64,000 bases of DNA from VRUE01 sp963819755 (lineage in GTDB: Bacteria > Actinomycetota > Thermoleophilia > Solirubrobacterales > 70-9), in NCBI GenBank assembly GCA_963819755.1, contig CAWFXB010000002.1, forward strand, positions 1,488,001 to 1,552,000. Direction: 5' to 3'. Positions 24,079-31,481 of the stretch are shown one piece after another. Within the stretch, counting starts at the first letter, position 1, and every line of letters starts with the position of its first letter. Below the pieces are notes generated by a model. That model saw only the letters and a program-made list of their open reading frames with translations, made no database searches and was not told the DNA's origin. Made by a program: the position numbers and the translations under genes.

Positions 24079-24087
24079 GCGCTTTTT
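24059..24087 (+). terminator. Rho-independent terminator
   Basis: AGCGCCT (24,059-24,065) pairs with AGGCGCT (24,077-24,083), followed by a T-run. The stem overlaps the last codons of the small HTH gene. Confidence 0.8.
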
Positions 24088-24174
24088 CGCTGACGCCTAT
24101 TGCCTACAGGTCCCGCCTGTGATTGGGTCCTGGGCGGGATGCGTCAAGGAACTTCAAAGGTGCTTGCGGGAGAG

Positions 24175-24209
24175 CGCCCCCGCTGCCATGTAGCTGGGCA
24201 GCGGGGGCG
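24175..24209. terminator. Perfect 13-bp GC-rich hairpin, possible terminator of the minus-strand small ORF
   Basis: CGCCCCCGCTGCC (24,175-24,187) pairs exactly with GGCAGCGGGGGCG (24,197-24,209), loop of 9 nt. On the minus strand it lies 10 nt after the stop of the 19-codon ORF at 24,220-24,279. There is no T-run, but actinobacterial terminators often lack one. Confidence 0.55.
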
Positions 24210-24219
24210 AATGTGGCTG

Positions 24220-24279
24220 CTAGCCGTGCTTCATGATCGAGAGCATCGGAACGCTGGTCTCTGCCTTCGCGATCGTCAT
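24220..24279 (-). CDS. Candidate 19-aa peptide gene
   Basis: ATG at 24,279 is preceded on the minus strand by GGGAGGGGGTGAACCG, a very strong ribosome site at good spacing. The encoded peptide is MTIAKAETSVPMLSIMKHG. A perfect hairpin follows 10 nt after the stop. The peptide is divergent from the ArsR-like gene, with about 175 nt of intergenic DNA between them. It resembles no family known to me; a signalling or regulatory peptide is possible. Evidence is only the site, start and hairpin arrangement. Confidence 0.35.
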   Translation of the reverse strand: MTIAKAETSVPMLSIMKHG

Positions 24280-24453
24280 CGGTTCACCCCCTCCCAGTCA
24301 ACGCGACTTTGGGATGTGCGGGGGGACCTCGCGATTGCTCACGCCCGTTCCATCCAATCACCGACCTGTGAGGAATGGTCAGGTTTTGGTTAGCAATCGC
24401 CTCTTATTGGCAATACGATGTAGCACTCATATTCCGCGAACGAGGAGGGGCAC
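24280..24453. promoter_or_regulatory. Divergent control region of ArsR-like gene
   Basis: The region is more AT-rich than its surroundings near 24,390-24,440, with repeated AATCGCC / GGCAATACGAT elements and an ATTGGCAAT palindrome (24,407-24,415), suited to binding a dimeric winged-helix protein. AGGAGGGGCAC precedes the ArsR-like GTG start. No exact promoter could be fixed. Confidence 0.4.
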
Positions 24454-25035
24454 GTGACCGCAGGCACCGACAAGGGCGTGGGGAGCGGGGAGATACTCAA
24501 GCCGATCGGGCACGAGGTCCGGATCGACATCATCCGCATCTGCCACGAGCGGACCGCAAGCCCCACTGAAATCGCCAAGGAGACCAGTCGGTCCTTGAGC
24601 CTGGTCAGCAACCACGTCGCCGTGCTCAAAAAAGCAGGGGTCCTTGAACTCGTGAAATCAGAGCCGCGCCGCGGCGCCCTCGAGCACTACTACCACTCTG
24701 CCGTGCCGGCGAAGATCAGCGACGCGGAATGGGCAAGGATGCCGAAAAGGCAGCGGCTGGTCGTCTACCGCACGATTCTCCAGGCCTTGGTTGCCGAGAG
24801 CGTTGAGGCCGAGGCACGCGGCGCCTTCGACGAGGATGATGCGCATCTGAGCTGGGTCCCCTTCAAGGTGGATGACCGCGGTCGAGATGATTTGGTTGCA
24901 GTGCTCGCCGACGCCCTGGAGCGAGTGGAAGCGATCAAAGAGGAATGCAGGGACCGTTTGGGCGATGCGGCTGGCCAGGAAATGGTGACGGCCATCATGA
25001 ACTTCGAGCGCGCTCCGAAGCCAGGACAGCGCTGA
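24454..25035 (+). CDS. ArsR-like winged-helix regulator
   Basis: The 193-aa protein starts at GTG. Residues 15-85 form an ArsR-type winged helix: ILKPIGHEVRIDIIRICHER, SPTEIAKETSRSLSLVSNHV, VLKKAGVLELVKSEPRRGAL and EHYYHSAV. The rest is an all-helical C-terminal domain (ALERVEAIKEECRDRLGD). No Cys metal site of the CxC type is present, so metal sensing is unlikely. This two-domain form is common as free-standing regulators in Thermoleophilia; here it lies in the prophage lysogeny zone and may control the nearby accessory genes. Confidence 0.8.
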   Translation: MTAGTDKGVGSGEILKPIGHEVRIDIIRICHERTASPTEIAKETSRSLSLVSNHVAVLKKAGVLELVKSEPRRGALEHYYHSAVPAKISDAEWARMPKRQRLVVYRTILQALVAESVEAEARGAFDEDDAHLSWVPFKVDDRGRDDLVAVLADALERVEAIKEECRDRLGDAAGQEMVTAIMNFERAPKPGQR

Positions 25036-25134
25036 AGCAGAACGCTCACCTAGGCATGTTCAAATATTGGGGTAGAGAATTCGGCGCTACTCCATAAGTG
25101 TTCCGGCAATGCGAGGGGAGAGACAGGGGTGGGG

Positions 25135-25371
25135 CTACTTAAAGGCGCGCGTATATTCCTCAATGGAGATGCCGGCGAGCTTGAGCTGCGTGTGCAGAAG
25201 CGTCCGCTTGACGTTCTTGCTGCCGCAGGGGATTGAGAGATGCGCCTCCATCCCGGCCTTCTCGAGGATCTTGTGGCTCCCATTGCTCCGGCAGTGGTTC
25301 CAGCCGAAGCGCCGAAGCGCCTTCACATGGCGATCACCTTTGGCCTCGGGTAGGTCGCGAAGGCCTGGCAC
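25135..25371 (-). CDS. hicA: HicA-type mRNA interferase toxin
   Basis: The 78-aa product begins at GTG. VKALRRFGWNHCRSNGSHKI fits the HicA start (vikaLek.GF...rqkGSHhif), with catalytic His in GSHKI, and RTLLHTQLKLAGISIEEYTR fits the end (l..iLkqagis.eef). It follows the HicB-like gene by 31 nt on the same strand. The enzyme cleaves mRNA; the partner neutralises it. Confidence 0.85.
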   Translation of the reverse strand: MPGLRDLPEAKGDRHVKALRRFGWNHCRSNGSHKILEKAGMEAHLSIPCGSKNVKRTLLHTQLKLAGISIEEYTRAFK

Positions 25372-25402
25372 TCGGCTTACCCTGGGAGCGGCCGGAGCCG
25401 GA

Positions 25403-25771
25403 CTAAGCGGGGACGCGCTCGCGGCCGACGCCGGGAACGCTCACCGGCACCGTCAACGCATGTGGATGGGGCGTGCCTTGAGCAATCTGCGCCTCCTGCT
25501 CTCGCAGGTTGCGCTCAAAGCGCGCCGCCAGGACGCCGCCGATCGCCTCGCCGATGTTGTCGAAGGCCTCCTCGACCGTCTCGCCCTGGCTCATGCAGCC
25601 GGGCAGGTTGAGGCACTGCACGACGAAGCCGCCGTCCAACTCGTCCTCCATCACTTCGATCTTGAACTCGATCTCGGCGTGGAGGGCCTGGTTCTCGCCG
25701 TCCCAATGCACGCGGCCACGGGTATCACGGCCGGCAGCCTTACGGGCGGCTTCGAGCAGTCTGCGAATCAT
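25403..25771 (-). CDS. hicB: HicB-type antitoxin
   Basis: The start used is the ATG that gives MIRRLLEAARKAAGRDTRG, 122 aa. The core FKIEVMEDELDGGFVVQCLN, LPGCMSQGETVEEAFDNIGE and AIGGVLAARF is the HicB partial RNase-H fold (dGgy.v..PdLPGc.sqGdT.eEAl.ni.eai). HicB proteins bind HicA and often carry a C-terminal DNA-binding part; here the tail (TPHPHALTVPVSVPGVG) shows none. Antitoxin-first order is the less common of the two hic arrangements, but well known. Confidence 0.85.
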   Translation of the reverse strand: MIRRLLEAARKAAGRDTRGRVHWDGENQALHAEIEFKIEVMEDELDGGFVVQCLNLPGCMSQGETVEEAFDNIGEAIGGVLAARFERNLREQEAQIAQGTPHPHALTVPVSVPGVGRERVPA

Positions 25772-25891
25772 CGAGAGAGCATCCCTTTCTGGCGCTTGTC
25801 TGGGGCAAACACCTACATGCACGGTATCGGATGGAAACGCTGGTGGTCAATTCTTGGGCGGATCAGCCGCAGCGCTCTAGCAGCGGTGTCT

Positions 25892-26482
25892 CTACCACCG
25901 ATGGGGATGAAGTTTGAGGTATCCCCTTTCTCCGACGATCCGGTAGCAGTAGAGACGCCCCCCCGAGGAGCGGATTTCCTTGCCCTTATTGATGCAGTAA
26001 TTCACAAAAGCATCCGACCCTTCAAAGATCTGTTCTTCGCGAGCTTCCGTCTCGTGGACGGTCACCCAGCCCTCCAGTCGTCGCCCCTTGGCCCGCAGCC
26101 TAAAGCGGTATTCCCGATGGATCGAATGAAAGCCATGAAGCAGCAGGAGAGTCGTTCCGGATTCATCGGGGTGGGACCAGAAGACCGACTGGATTCGTAC
26201 GCCGGGGACATGGCCATATTTCCGCCAACGCCCCCCACACGTTCTTGGCGTATGGATCCTCAGATGGCTACCACCCCCCCTGAGGGTGATCGTTACCGGC
26301 GTTCGGCGCTTCCGACACTCCTCAAACGATTCCGGTCGGATGATCAGAAGGCCGACACCACCTGCAGGCGCGTACCGGCGAATTATGCTCGCTTGAGGTT
26401 TGGCGGCTCCCGCAGTGATCGCCATCGCGCCGAATGCAGCCAGCGCCAAGATGCCCCCGAACATCCACAGCTTCCTCACCAT
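25892..26482 (-). CDS. Secreted hypothetical protein (lysogenic-conversion candidate)
   Basis: The 196-aa protein has a signal peptide (KLWMFGGILALAAFGAMAIT, then AGAAKPQ) and a strong GAGGAGA site. The mature part is basic and beta-rich, with Cys at ECRKRR, RTCGGRW, NYCINKG and LYCYRIV, which could pair as disulfides. I do not recognise the family. Its own upstream region (26,483-26,631) and its place next to TA genes suggest expression in the lysogen. Confidence 0.65.
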   Translation of the reverse strand: MVRKLWMFGGILALAAFGAMAITAGAAKPQASIIRRYAPAGGVGLLIIRPESFEECRKRRTPVTITLRGGGSHLRIHTPRTCGGRWRKYGHVPGVRIQSVFWSHPDESGTTLLLLHGFHSIHREYRFRLRAKGRRLEGWVTVHETEAREEQIFEGSDAFVNYCINKGKEIRSSGGRLYCYRIVGERGYLKLHPHRW

Positions 26483-26631
26483 TTTCTCCTCGGTCGGTCT
26501 CTAGAAGGACCGCGACCATACCCAAAGCATGGCCGAGGGCGTCCGGAGCGCCCCCTAGGTTGCCCGCCGGGTGCTTCGGAACCGGGCGGATGGGCGACAT
26601 GTATTGTCTACGCCTGCCCGGAGGGAGCCTG

Positions 26632-26880
26632 ATGCCAAATGAGGTGGACAACGAGCCGACACCTGATGCGCAAGAGATTGCGCGCAGGGAGAACGATGCG
26701 TTACGAGACCTAGCAGCAACTGCTCTGTACCATGCGGAGCGCTTGCCGCTCAACTCTCGTTGGCGCGAGCCTTTCCTCCAAGTTGCTTCGTCTCTGCCTC
26801 AAGGGCCGCAGCGGCGCGAAGTAGCGCCGCCGGGTCCGCGTCTGACCCTTGTGCCCCCGCCGCTTTCTCCGCACGCTTGA
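26632..26880 (+). CDS. Small hypothetical protein, convergent with repressor
   Basis: GGAGGGAG lies 7 nt before the ATG, and the 82-aa product has a protein-like start (PNEVDNEPTPDAQEIARREN) and helix LRDLAATALYHAERLPLNSR. Its last third overlaps the 3' end of the repressor-like gene on the other strand and is Pro/Arg-rich, so the true functional part is probably the first 50 residues. It may be a genuine short gene with an antisense overlap of about 130 nt, or a chance ORF. Confidence 0.4.
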   Translation: MPNEVDNEPTPDAQEIARRENDALRDLAATALYHAERLPLNSRWREPFLQVASSLPQGPQRREVAPPGPRLTLVPPPLSPHA

Positions 26881-27139
26881 TTGCGGCCTTCCAAAGCGCA
26901 AACTGATCCTTGCCGGTCTCAAGGGCGATCGCGGCGACATAGCGTTCTACCCCCAGCGCAGTAGGGAAGCTCTCCCTTCTGAGATACCGTTTCACTTGCT
27001 CCGGAGTGATGTTGCCTAGGTGAGCGCGGACCTGGGGCTCTCCTTTGTCCGCATCCTCAATCGCCTCGCTCAGAACATCCATCAGCGAGGGGATGACTTC
27101 GTAATTCTGGCCTTTCGGTTGCGGCACCGGGCGGCACAC
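26750..27139 (-). CDS. Putative phage repressor
   Basis: The ORF starts at GTG and encodes 129 aa; an internal ATG at 27,082 would give 110. The sequence has HTH-like character (LSEAIEDADKGEPQVRAHLG, NITPEQVKRYLRRESFPTAL, GVERYVAAIALETGKDQFAL) and an Ala-rich helical tail. It is divergent from a Cro-like XRE gene across an 80-nt region with an inverted-repeat operator, the classic layout of a genetic switch. No RecA-type cleavage site or S24 peptidase domain is present, so induction would need another route. Confidence 0.55.
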   Translation of the reverse strand: MCRPVPQPKGQNYEVIPSLMDVLSEAIEDADKGEPQVRAHLGNITPEQVKRYLRRESFPTALGVERYVAAIALETGKDQFALWKAAIKRAEKAAGAQGSDADPAALLRAAAALEAETKQLGGKARANES

Positions 27140-27151
27140 TAGTGGGTTTTC

Positions 27152-27169
27152 CCCTGCTTACATGCAGGG
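27152..27169. repeat. Inverted repeat in switch region
   Basis: CCCTGC and GCAGGG, 6 bp each with a TTACAT centre, lie between the repressor start and the Cro-like promoter. It may be a second operator half-site pair or an mRNA hairpin. Confidence 0.4.
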
Positions 27170-27170
27170 T

Positions 27171-27211
27171 GGACATATAGGCTTGACAAAATATGTCCCG
27201 TCATCTAGTCT
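27171..27211 (+). promoter_or_regulatory. Early promoter with operator, leaderless Cro-like transcript
   Basis: TTGACA (27,183-27,188), 17 nt, TAGTCT (27,206-27,211) form a promoter whose expected start falls on the A of the ATG at 27,219. An 8-bp inverted repeat GGACATAT (27,171-27,178) / ATATGTCC (27,191-27,198) frames the -35 box, so a bound dimer would block RNA polymerase. No ribosome site precedes the ATG, consistent with a leaderless mRNA. Confidence 0.65.
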
Positions 27212-27218
27212 CGCCTTC

Positions 27219-27452
27219 ATGTCGGGAACAGGAAACCGCCTCGCAGAGCTCAGGGAGGCCCGGAAATGGCACCGCAGCAAGGTGGGCGCCCATTTCAATG
27301 TCGGCGATAGGACCGTCTACCGCTGGGAGACCGGCGAGACGCCCATCCCATCGGAACTGATCCCTGATCTTGCCGCCCTCTTTGAGGTGTCAGCCGAACA
27401 CCTCATGGGCTGGGACCGAGAGCCCGCCCAGGCCGGGAAGGCCGCAGCGTGA
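27219..27452 (+). CDS. Cro-like XRE regulator
   Basis: The 77-aa protein is one XRE HTH: NRLAELREARKWHRSKVGAH, FNVGDRTVYRWETGETPIPS and PDLAALFEVSAEHLMGWDRE. It is the first gene of the long early operon and divergent from the putative repressor. The ATG is placed 7 nt after the -10 element; upstream in-frame starts would lie inside the promoter and are rejected. It probably competes with the repressor for the operator at 27,171-27,198. Confidence 0.8.
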   Translation: MSGTGNRLAELREARKWHRSKVGAHFNVGDRTVYRWETGETPIPSELIPDLAALFEVSAEHLMGWDREPAQAGKAAA

Positions 27453-27676
27453 GCCTCCTAGAGCGTCGGATTGAAGTAAACGGCGAGGCCCTAACCGGAC
27501 AGCAAGCCGCAGAACTGCGCGCCCTTCTAAAGCGTCGTATCCGCCGCGCCCTCAATGACGGGGACGAGGTCAAGGCGCTTGCAGCGATCCTGCGCGCATG
27601 CGTTAGTGAGCACGCCACCGAGGCAGAGAAGGATCTGCTCGCTCGGTGCGCGAGAGCGCAAGAGGTTGGCGCGTGA
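27449..27676 (+). CDS. Small hypothetical early protein
   Basis: The 75-aa product starts at GTG overlapping the previous stop. It is helical (LTGQQAAELRALLKRRIRRA, DEVKALAAILRACVSEHATE) and charged. No family recognised. Coupled on both sides to its neighbours. Confidence 0.55.
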   Translation: MSLLERRIEVNGEALTGQQAAELRALLKRRIRRALNDGDEVKALAAILRACVSEHATEAEKDLLARCARAQEVGA

Positions 27677-27933
27677 TCGGCGAGGCCTTAAGCCAACCCG
27701 GCCACGATCTCCTGGTCGGCTTCGCGGTGGTCTGCGTCCTCGGTATCGCCGCCGTGCTCGTTTGCGGCTGGCACTACACCGAGCACTACCGCAAGCCCCG
27801 GTGGGCGGAACGCGCCGCAACGCGCGAACCCGCCGATCCCATCGACTTCTCCCGCCAGATCCGCGTCACCCCCGGTGACCGTCGTGGTCCGGAACCAATC
27901 GAGAACCACGGCCGCAAGCGAGTGGGGCTCTAG
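27673..27933 (+). CDS. Small membrane protein, early operon
   Basis: The GTG at 27,673 overlaps the previous stop and gives 86 aa with one transmembrane helix (LLVGFAVVCVLGIAAVLVCG) near the N-terminus and a basic cytosolic tail. Membrane proteins at the start of early operons sometimes act in superinfection exclusion; nothing here proves it. Confidence 0.55.
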   Translation: MIGEALSQPGHDLLVGFAVVCVLGIAAVLVCGWHYTEHYRKPRWAERAATREPADPIDFSRQIRVTPGDRRGPEPIENHGRKRVGL

Positions 27934-28281
27934 ATGGCCCTCCACGCAGGACGTGACCCACAAAGTAGCGCCCGCGACGGTGAGACGTCCGGGCGCCCGG
28001 CAGACAAGGAGAAGACCTTGCCCGCATCACCCACCATAGCCATCGACAGGGAGGCACGGGAACAGGCGCTGAAAGCCCTCGGCGGCCTCACCACCGACCT
28101 CAACGCCCTCGATCAACACCTGGCCTACCTCGCAGGGTTCTTCGGCGAGGACCACAAACTCGCCGCAGCAGTTGTCGGGGTGGTTGGCATCAGCGCCGGC
28201 GAGATGCGCCAGCAGATCAAGCCGCTTCGCGAGGCGATCCTGGATCTCCCTCTGATGGACGAGGCGGGTGAGTCTTCGTGA
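27934..28281 (+). CDS. Hypothetical early protein upstream of recombinase
   Basis: The 115-aa product starts directly after the previous stop. It has a disordered N-terminus (RDPQSSARDGETSGRPADKE) and a helical core (ALKALGGLTTDLNALDQHLA, then AVVGVVGISAGEMRQQIKPL). It is coupled to the RecT-like gene by a 4-nt overlap. No family recognised. Confidence 0.5.
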   Translation: MALHAGRDPQSSARDGETSGRPADKEKTLPASPTIAIDREAREQALKALGGLTTDLNALDQHLAYLAGFFGEDHKLAAAVVGVVGISAGEMRQQIKPLREAILDLPLMDEAGESS

Positions 28282-29204
28282 GCGACGCGCAAGCCTCGAG
28301 CAACGAGGGCGCCCCCGTAGAGGTCGAGCCCGTTACCCCGGCGCCTGAGCCTCAGACGCAGGTCATCCGTCGCCAGCCGAAGGCACTTTCACAGCGGGAC
28401 CCGGTCTCTATTGCCAAGCATTTCTTCGCCTCTGGCTTCTTCGAAGACGTGAAATCGATGAGCCAAGCCGTCGTGAAGATCATTGCTGGCGAGGAAATCG
28501 GCATCGGCCCGATGGCCGCGATCAAGGGCATCACCGTGATCGAGGGTGACCTGGGCTACTCCGGCAACCTCGTAGCCACCCTGATCAAACGGCACCCGGT
28601 CTACGACTACCGGATCAAAGAGAGGACCAACGAGCGGTGCGAGATCGAGTTCGGCCCCGCGCCGGCACCTGGTCGCGATGAATCCGGGGAGTGGTTGCCG
28701 TGGCTCGACGCCTATGGAACGTCGGAGTTCACTGTCGAGGACGCAAAGCGCGCCGAACTGATCAAGCCACGAGGTAACTGGATGAAGTGGCCGCGGGCGA
28801 TGTGCTTCAACCGAGCCCTCACCGAGGGCGTCCGTGCCCACATCCCCGACGTGACCGCAGGCACCCCGGCCTACACCGACGACGAGATCGAAGAAGTAGT
28901 TGAGACCTCGCCGGTGGCAGAGCAGGGCGAGGCGGAAACGTCGGCACCCGCACTTCCACCCGAGCGCATCCAAGAGCTGGCGGACCTCATCCGCTCTGCC
29001 GAGAAGCAGCTCGACAGCGAGGGCGTCAACTGGCTCGACGGCCTGAACGTCTTGCTCGGCTCCCTCGGGATCGATGGGTTCTCCCCGAACGAGTCGTTGG
29101 TCGACGAGCTGACGAAGCTGACGCCGGAGCAGTCCTACGCCTTGGAGGCCGAGCTTCGGAAGCTTGTCGACGCCTCGACCGAAGGGGGCGACGATGCTGA
29201 CTGA
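28278..29204 (+). CDS. RecT-like single-strand annealing protein
   Basis: The GTG start gives 308 aa. The core (PVSIAKHFFASGFFEDVKSM, AVVKIIAGEEIGIGPMAAIK, GITVIEGDLGYSGNLVATLI) is the pattern of phage RecT-type annealing proteins, in which an a...l..G.elGi.pm.al..i.vI.Gk...sa.lm segment precedes a beta domain. RAMCFNRALTEGVRAHIPDV closes the domain at about residue 190. The C-terminal 100 residues are acidic and may bind SSB. The next gene encodes the cognate nuclease, as in two-component phage recombination systems. Confidence 0.75.
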   Translation: MSDAQASSNEGAPVEVEPVTPAPEPQTQVIRRQPKALSQRDPVSIAKHFFASGFFEDVKSMSQAVVKIIAGEEIGIGPMAAIKGITVIEGDLGYSGNLVATLIKRHPVYDYRIKERTNERCEIEFGPAPAPGRDESGEWLPWLDAYGTSEFTVEDAKRAELIKPRGNWMKWPRAMCFNRALTEGVRAHIPDVTAGTPAYTDDEIEEVVETSPVAEQGEAETSAPALPPERIQELADLIRSAEKQLDSEGVNWLDGLNVLLGSLGIDGFSPNESLVDELTKLTPEQSYALEAELRKLVDASTEGGDDAD

Positions 29205-30066
29205 GGCCCCCAAGCAGGTCGGTCGCTTCGAGGAGCACACGCTTCCCAACAGCGAAGTCGTCTATTACGAACCTGAGCGCCACCAGTACTTCGGTGAAGT
29301 CAAGGCGAAGGCCAATGGTGACTACAGCTTCGTTCGTGATTCCCGGCTGACCGGGGTCTCGACGATCGCCAAGTACCTCGATGCCAACGTCGACCCGCTG
29401 ATGCATTGGGCGGCGAAGCTTGACCGGGTCGGCGTCGCCGAGCTGGCTTCGCAGTCGGTCCGGGCGGGTGGCGACCTGACCTGGCTCTGCGAGGAGCGTT
29501 CGATCTCTGAAGCCCTGAGAGAGGCCGAGGCAACCTGGGCACATGTCCGTGACCGTGCTGCGGTGCGGGGGACCAACGTCCACGAGCGCACCTTTCTCGC
29601 ACTCGCCACGGGTACCGAGCCGCCAAGCCTCGCCAATCTCTCCGAGGAAGAGCGCGGCTATGGCCAAGCGGCCTTCGCCTGGTGGCGTGACCATCAGCCC
29701 GAGCCCATAGCGGCCGAGCAGGTAACGGTCGACCACGCTCGTGGCTTCGCCGGCCGCTTCGACTTGCTGGCACGGGTCGAAGGCTGCCGTGCGTTGTACG
29801 ACGCCAAGACTCGCGAGACGGGGAAAGTCCGGAAGTCCGATCACGTGCAGCTTGTGGGCTACGAGACCTCCAACGCTGCCTGTGGGCTCGGTGTCACTGA
29901 GCGCCAGGTCGCGCTGATCCTCATGCCGGACGGCACCTATCGCGAGGAGGAGTGCGTCGCGACCGAGGCCGACTTCAACTCCGCTCTACTCGCCTGCCAG
30001 TCGGGCAAGCACCTCGACAAGAGGATGCGAGACGCCGCCAAAGCCCGAGAGGCGGTGCCGGCATGA
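29194..30066 (+). CDS. PD-(D/E)XK exonuclease (RecB/Cas4-like), recombination partner
   Basis: The ATG at 29,194 overlaps the RecT-like gene by 11 nt and gives 290 aa. The nuclease core reads VDHARGFAGRFDLLARVEGC, RALYDAKTRETGKVRKSDHV and QLVGYE: the Asp of GRFD, the D-x-K of DAKT and the Q..gY of motif QxxxY match PD-(D/E)XK enzymes. AAVRGTNVHERTFLAL supplies the H of the N-terminal G..vH motif. It would resect double-strand ends for the annealing protein. Confidence 0.8.
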   Translation: MLTEAPKQVGRFEEHTLPNSEVVYYEPERHQYFGEVKAKANGDYSFVRDSRLTGVSTIAKYLDANVDPLMHWAAKLDRVGVAELASQSVRAGGDLTWLCEERSISEALREAEATWAHVRDRAAVRGTNVHERTFLALATGTEPPSLANLSEEERGYGQAAFAWWRDHQPEPIAAEQVTVDHARGFAGRFDLLARVEGCRALYDAKTRETGKVRKSDHVQLVGYETSNAACGLGVTERQVALILMPDGTYREEECVATEADFNSALLACQSGKHLDKRMRDAAKAREAVPA

Positions 30067-30878
30067 CCACCGGAGCCGAGCTGGTCCCGGTCGACGTTGA
30101 CGCCCGCGCCGCCGAGGTAGAGCGCCAGGTCGCAGAGGCCCGAGCTCAAGCTGAAGCGATCCAAGTCCGCAATCCGGCTGAGGCTGATCAGGCGGCCGCA
30201 CTGCTCCGGCAGATCGCTGCCCGCCGGAAGGCGGCCGTGGCTGAGCGCAAGGAACTGACCGGCCCGCTTGATGAGGCCAAGCGTCGGATCATGCAGAAGT
30301 TCAAGGACGCGATGGGCCCTTACGACGAGGTCGACGAGGTCGTCCGCAGCAAGGTTGGTGACTACACCGCCGAGCAGGAGCGGATCCGCAAGGCCGAGGC
30401 TGAGCGGCTGGAGAAAGAGCGCTTGGAGCGCGAGCGCCTTGCCCGCGAGGCTCGCGAGAAGCAGGAAGCCGAGGAGCGCGCCAAGCGCGAGAAGGCCGAG
30501 AAGGAAGCTCGCGAAGCTGCCGAAGAGGCGCAGGCTGCAAACGACGAGGCTGATCGCGAGGCAGCGGAGGAACTCGCTGAGGAGCTGAGACAGAAAGCCG
30601 AGGAAGCCAAGACGGCCGAGGCGGCCATCGCAGCACTGCCCGAGGTCCAGCTACCAAAAGCAGTCGTGCCAGCGGCGGCGAAGCCGGAGGGCGTGTCGAG
30701 TCGCAAGGTCTGGAAAGCCAGAATCATCGACTCGGCGGCGGTCCCCCGCGAGTACCTCGAGATCGATCTCAAGGGGATCAACGCCGCGATGCGCGCCGGG
30801 GTCCGGGAGAACGGTCAGCCGCCTGAGATCCCAGGCGTCGCGTTCGAGCAGGTCGACGAGTTGGCGGTCCGGGCATGA
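30063..30878 (+). CDS. Coiled-coil protein of recombination module
   Basis: The 271-aa protein starts by ATGA overlap. The first 110 residues are helical with KELTGPLDEAKRRIMQKFKD and MGPYDEVDEVVRSKVGDYTA; a long Glu/Lys/Arg/Ala coiled coil follows (about 115-205). The C-terminal domain (GVSSRKVWKARIIDSAAVPR, EYLEIDLKGINAAMRAG) is a compact unit shared by many phage proteins that lie beside RecT- or Gp157-type genes. Likely partner in recombination or replication; no enzyme motif seen. Confidence 0.7.
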   Translation: MTTGAELVPVDVDARAAEVERQVAEARAQAEAIQVRNPAEADQAAALLRQIAARRKAAVAERKELTGPLDEAKRRIMQKFKDAMGPYDEVDEVVRSKVGDYTAEQERIRKAEAERLEKERLERERLAREAREKQEAEERAKREKAEKEAREAAEEAQAANDEADREAAEELAEELRQKAEEAKTAEAAIAALPEVQLPKAVVPAAAKPEGVSSRKVWKARIIDSAAVPREYLEIDLKGINAAMRAGVRENGQPPEIPGVAFEQVDELAVRA

Positions 30879-31081
30879 TCGTCGACCGGAACGCCCTCGC
30901 CTCCGACCTGGAGTCTCTGGGCCTCAAAGCCATCGCCGGAGCGGCCCGCAAGGGCACCCTCGACATAGAGCGAGCGATGCGCTCAGCCGAGCGCACACGG
31001 GACAAGCGACAGGAGGCTGGAGACGCCAAGGGTGCTGAGGCTGCTCAGCAGGTCTTGAACCGCTGGTGGGGGAAGGGCTGA
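30875..31081 (+). CDS. Small helical early protein
   Basis: The 68-aa ORF overlaps its neighbours by 4 nt upstream and 1 nt downstream (TGATG). Sequence LASDLESLGLKAIAGAARKG and a final VLNRWWGKG; helical and basic. No family recognised. Confidence 0.5.
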   Translation: MIVDRNALASDLESLGLKAIAGAARKGTLDIERAMRSAERTRDKRQEAGDAKGAEAAQQVLNRWWGKG

Positions 31082-31305
31082 TGGCGTCGCGTCGAGCACA
31101 GGCCCATGCGAAGCACGCCTCCCATTGCTCCTGCGGGAAGATCGTCCACGGGAACGGCGCGAGGTACCAGCACCGCGCCATGCACGAGCGGGCTGAAGAC
31201 GAGCACCGCTATGTGCGCAGGGAGTACTACCTCGAGCTTTTCCCCGACTACGTAGGTGGGGGTTCGGATCGTCGCGTTCCGGGGTTGAGGGAGCCAGGGC
31301 GATGA
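31081..31305 (+). CDS. Small Cys/His-rich protein
   Basis: The start is the ATG in TGATG, giving 74 aa. HASHCSCGKIVHGNGARYQH followed by RAMHERAE gives C-x-C and H-x4-H, a possible zinc finger. The C-terminus is Arg/Gly-rich. Probably a small nucleic-acid-binding protein. Confidence 0.5.
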   Translation: MASRRAQAHAKHASHCSCGKIVHGNGARYQHRAMHERAEDEHRYVRREYYLELFPDYVGGGSDRRVPGLREPGR

Positions 31306-31481
31306 TGGCGACTTCAGTCGACGAGGCCATGCAGGACGCCTACGAGCAGGAGTATGGCTACGACCAAACGGTCTACTGCGACCACTGCCCGAATTCCGCG
31401 GTGGTGCGCTTCTGGCAGGACGAGGCCGTCTATGCCTCTGATCTGGAGTGCGAGTGCGGGGGGAGGTTCGCGGCCCAGTGA
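31302..31481 (+). CDS. 59-aa zinc-ribbon-like protein
   Basis: ATGA overlap upstream and GTGA overlap downstream. The peptide contains YCDHCPNSAVVRF and LECECGGRFAAQ, two CxxC/CxC pairs about 25 residues apart, the spacing of a small zinc ribbon. Role unknown; likely nucleic acid or protein binding. Confidence 0.55.
   Translation: MMATSVDEAMQDAYEQEYGYDQTVYCDHCPNSAVVRFWQDEAVYASDLECECGGRFAAQ

Noticed and set aside
28389..29844. Long minus-strand ORFs opposite recT-like and nuclease genes
   Set aside because: No domain features; plus-strand genes have clear motifs and overlapping stop-start coupling.
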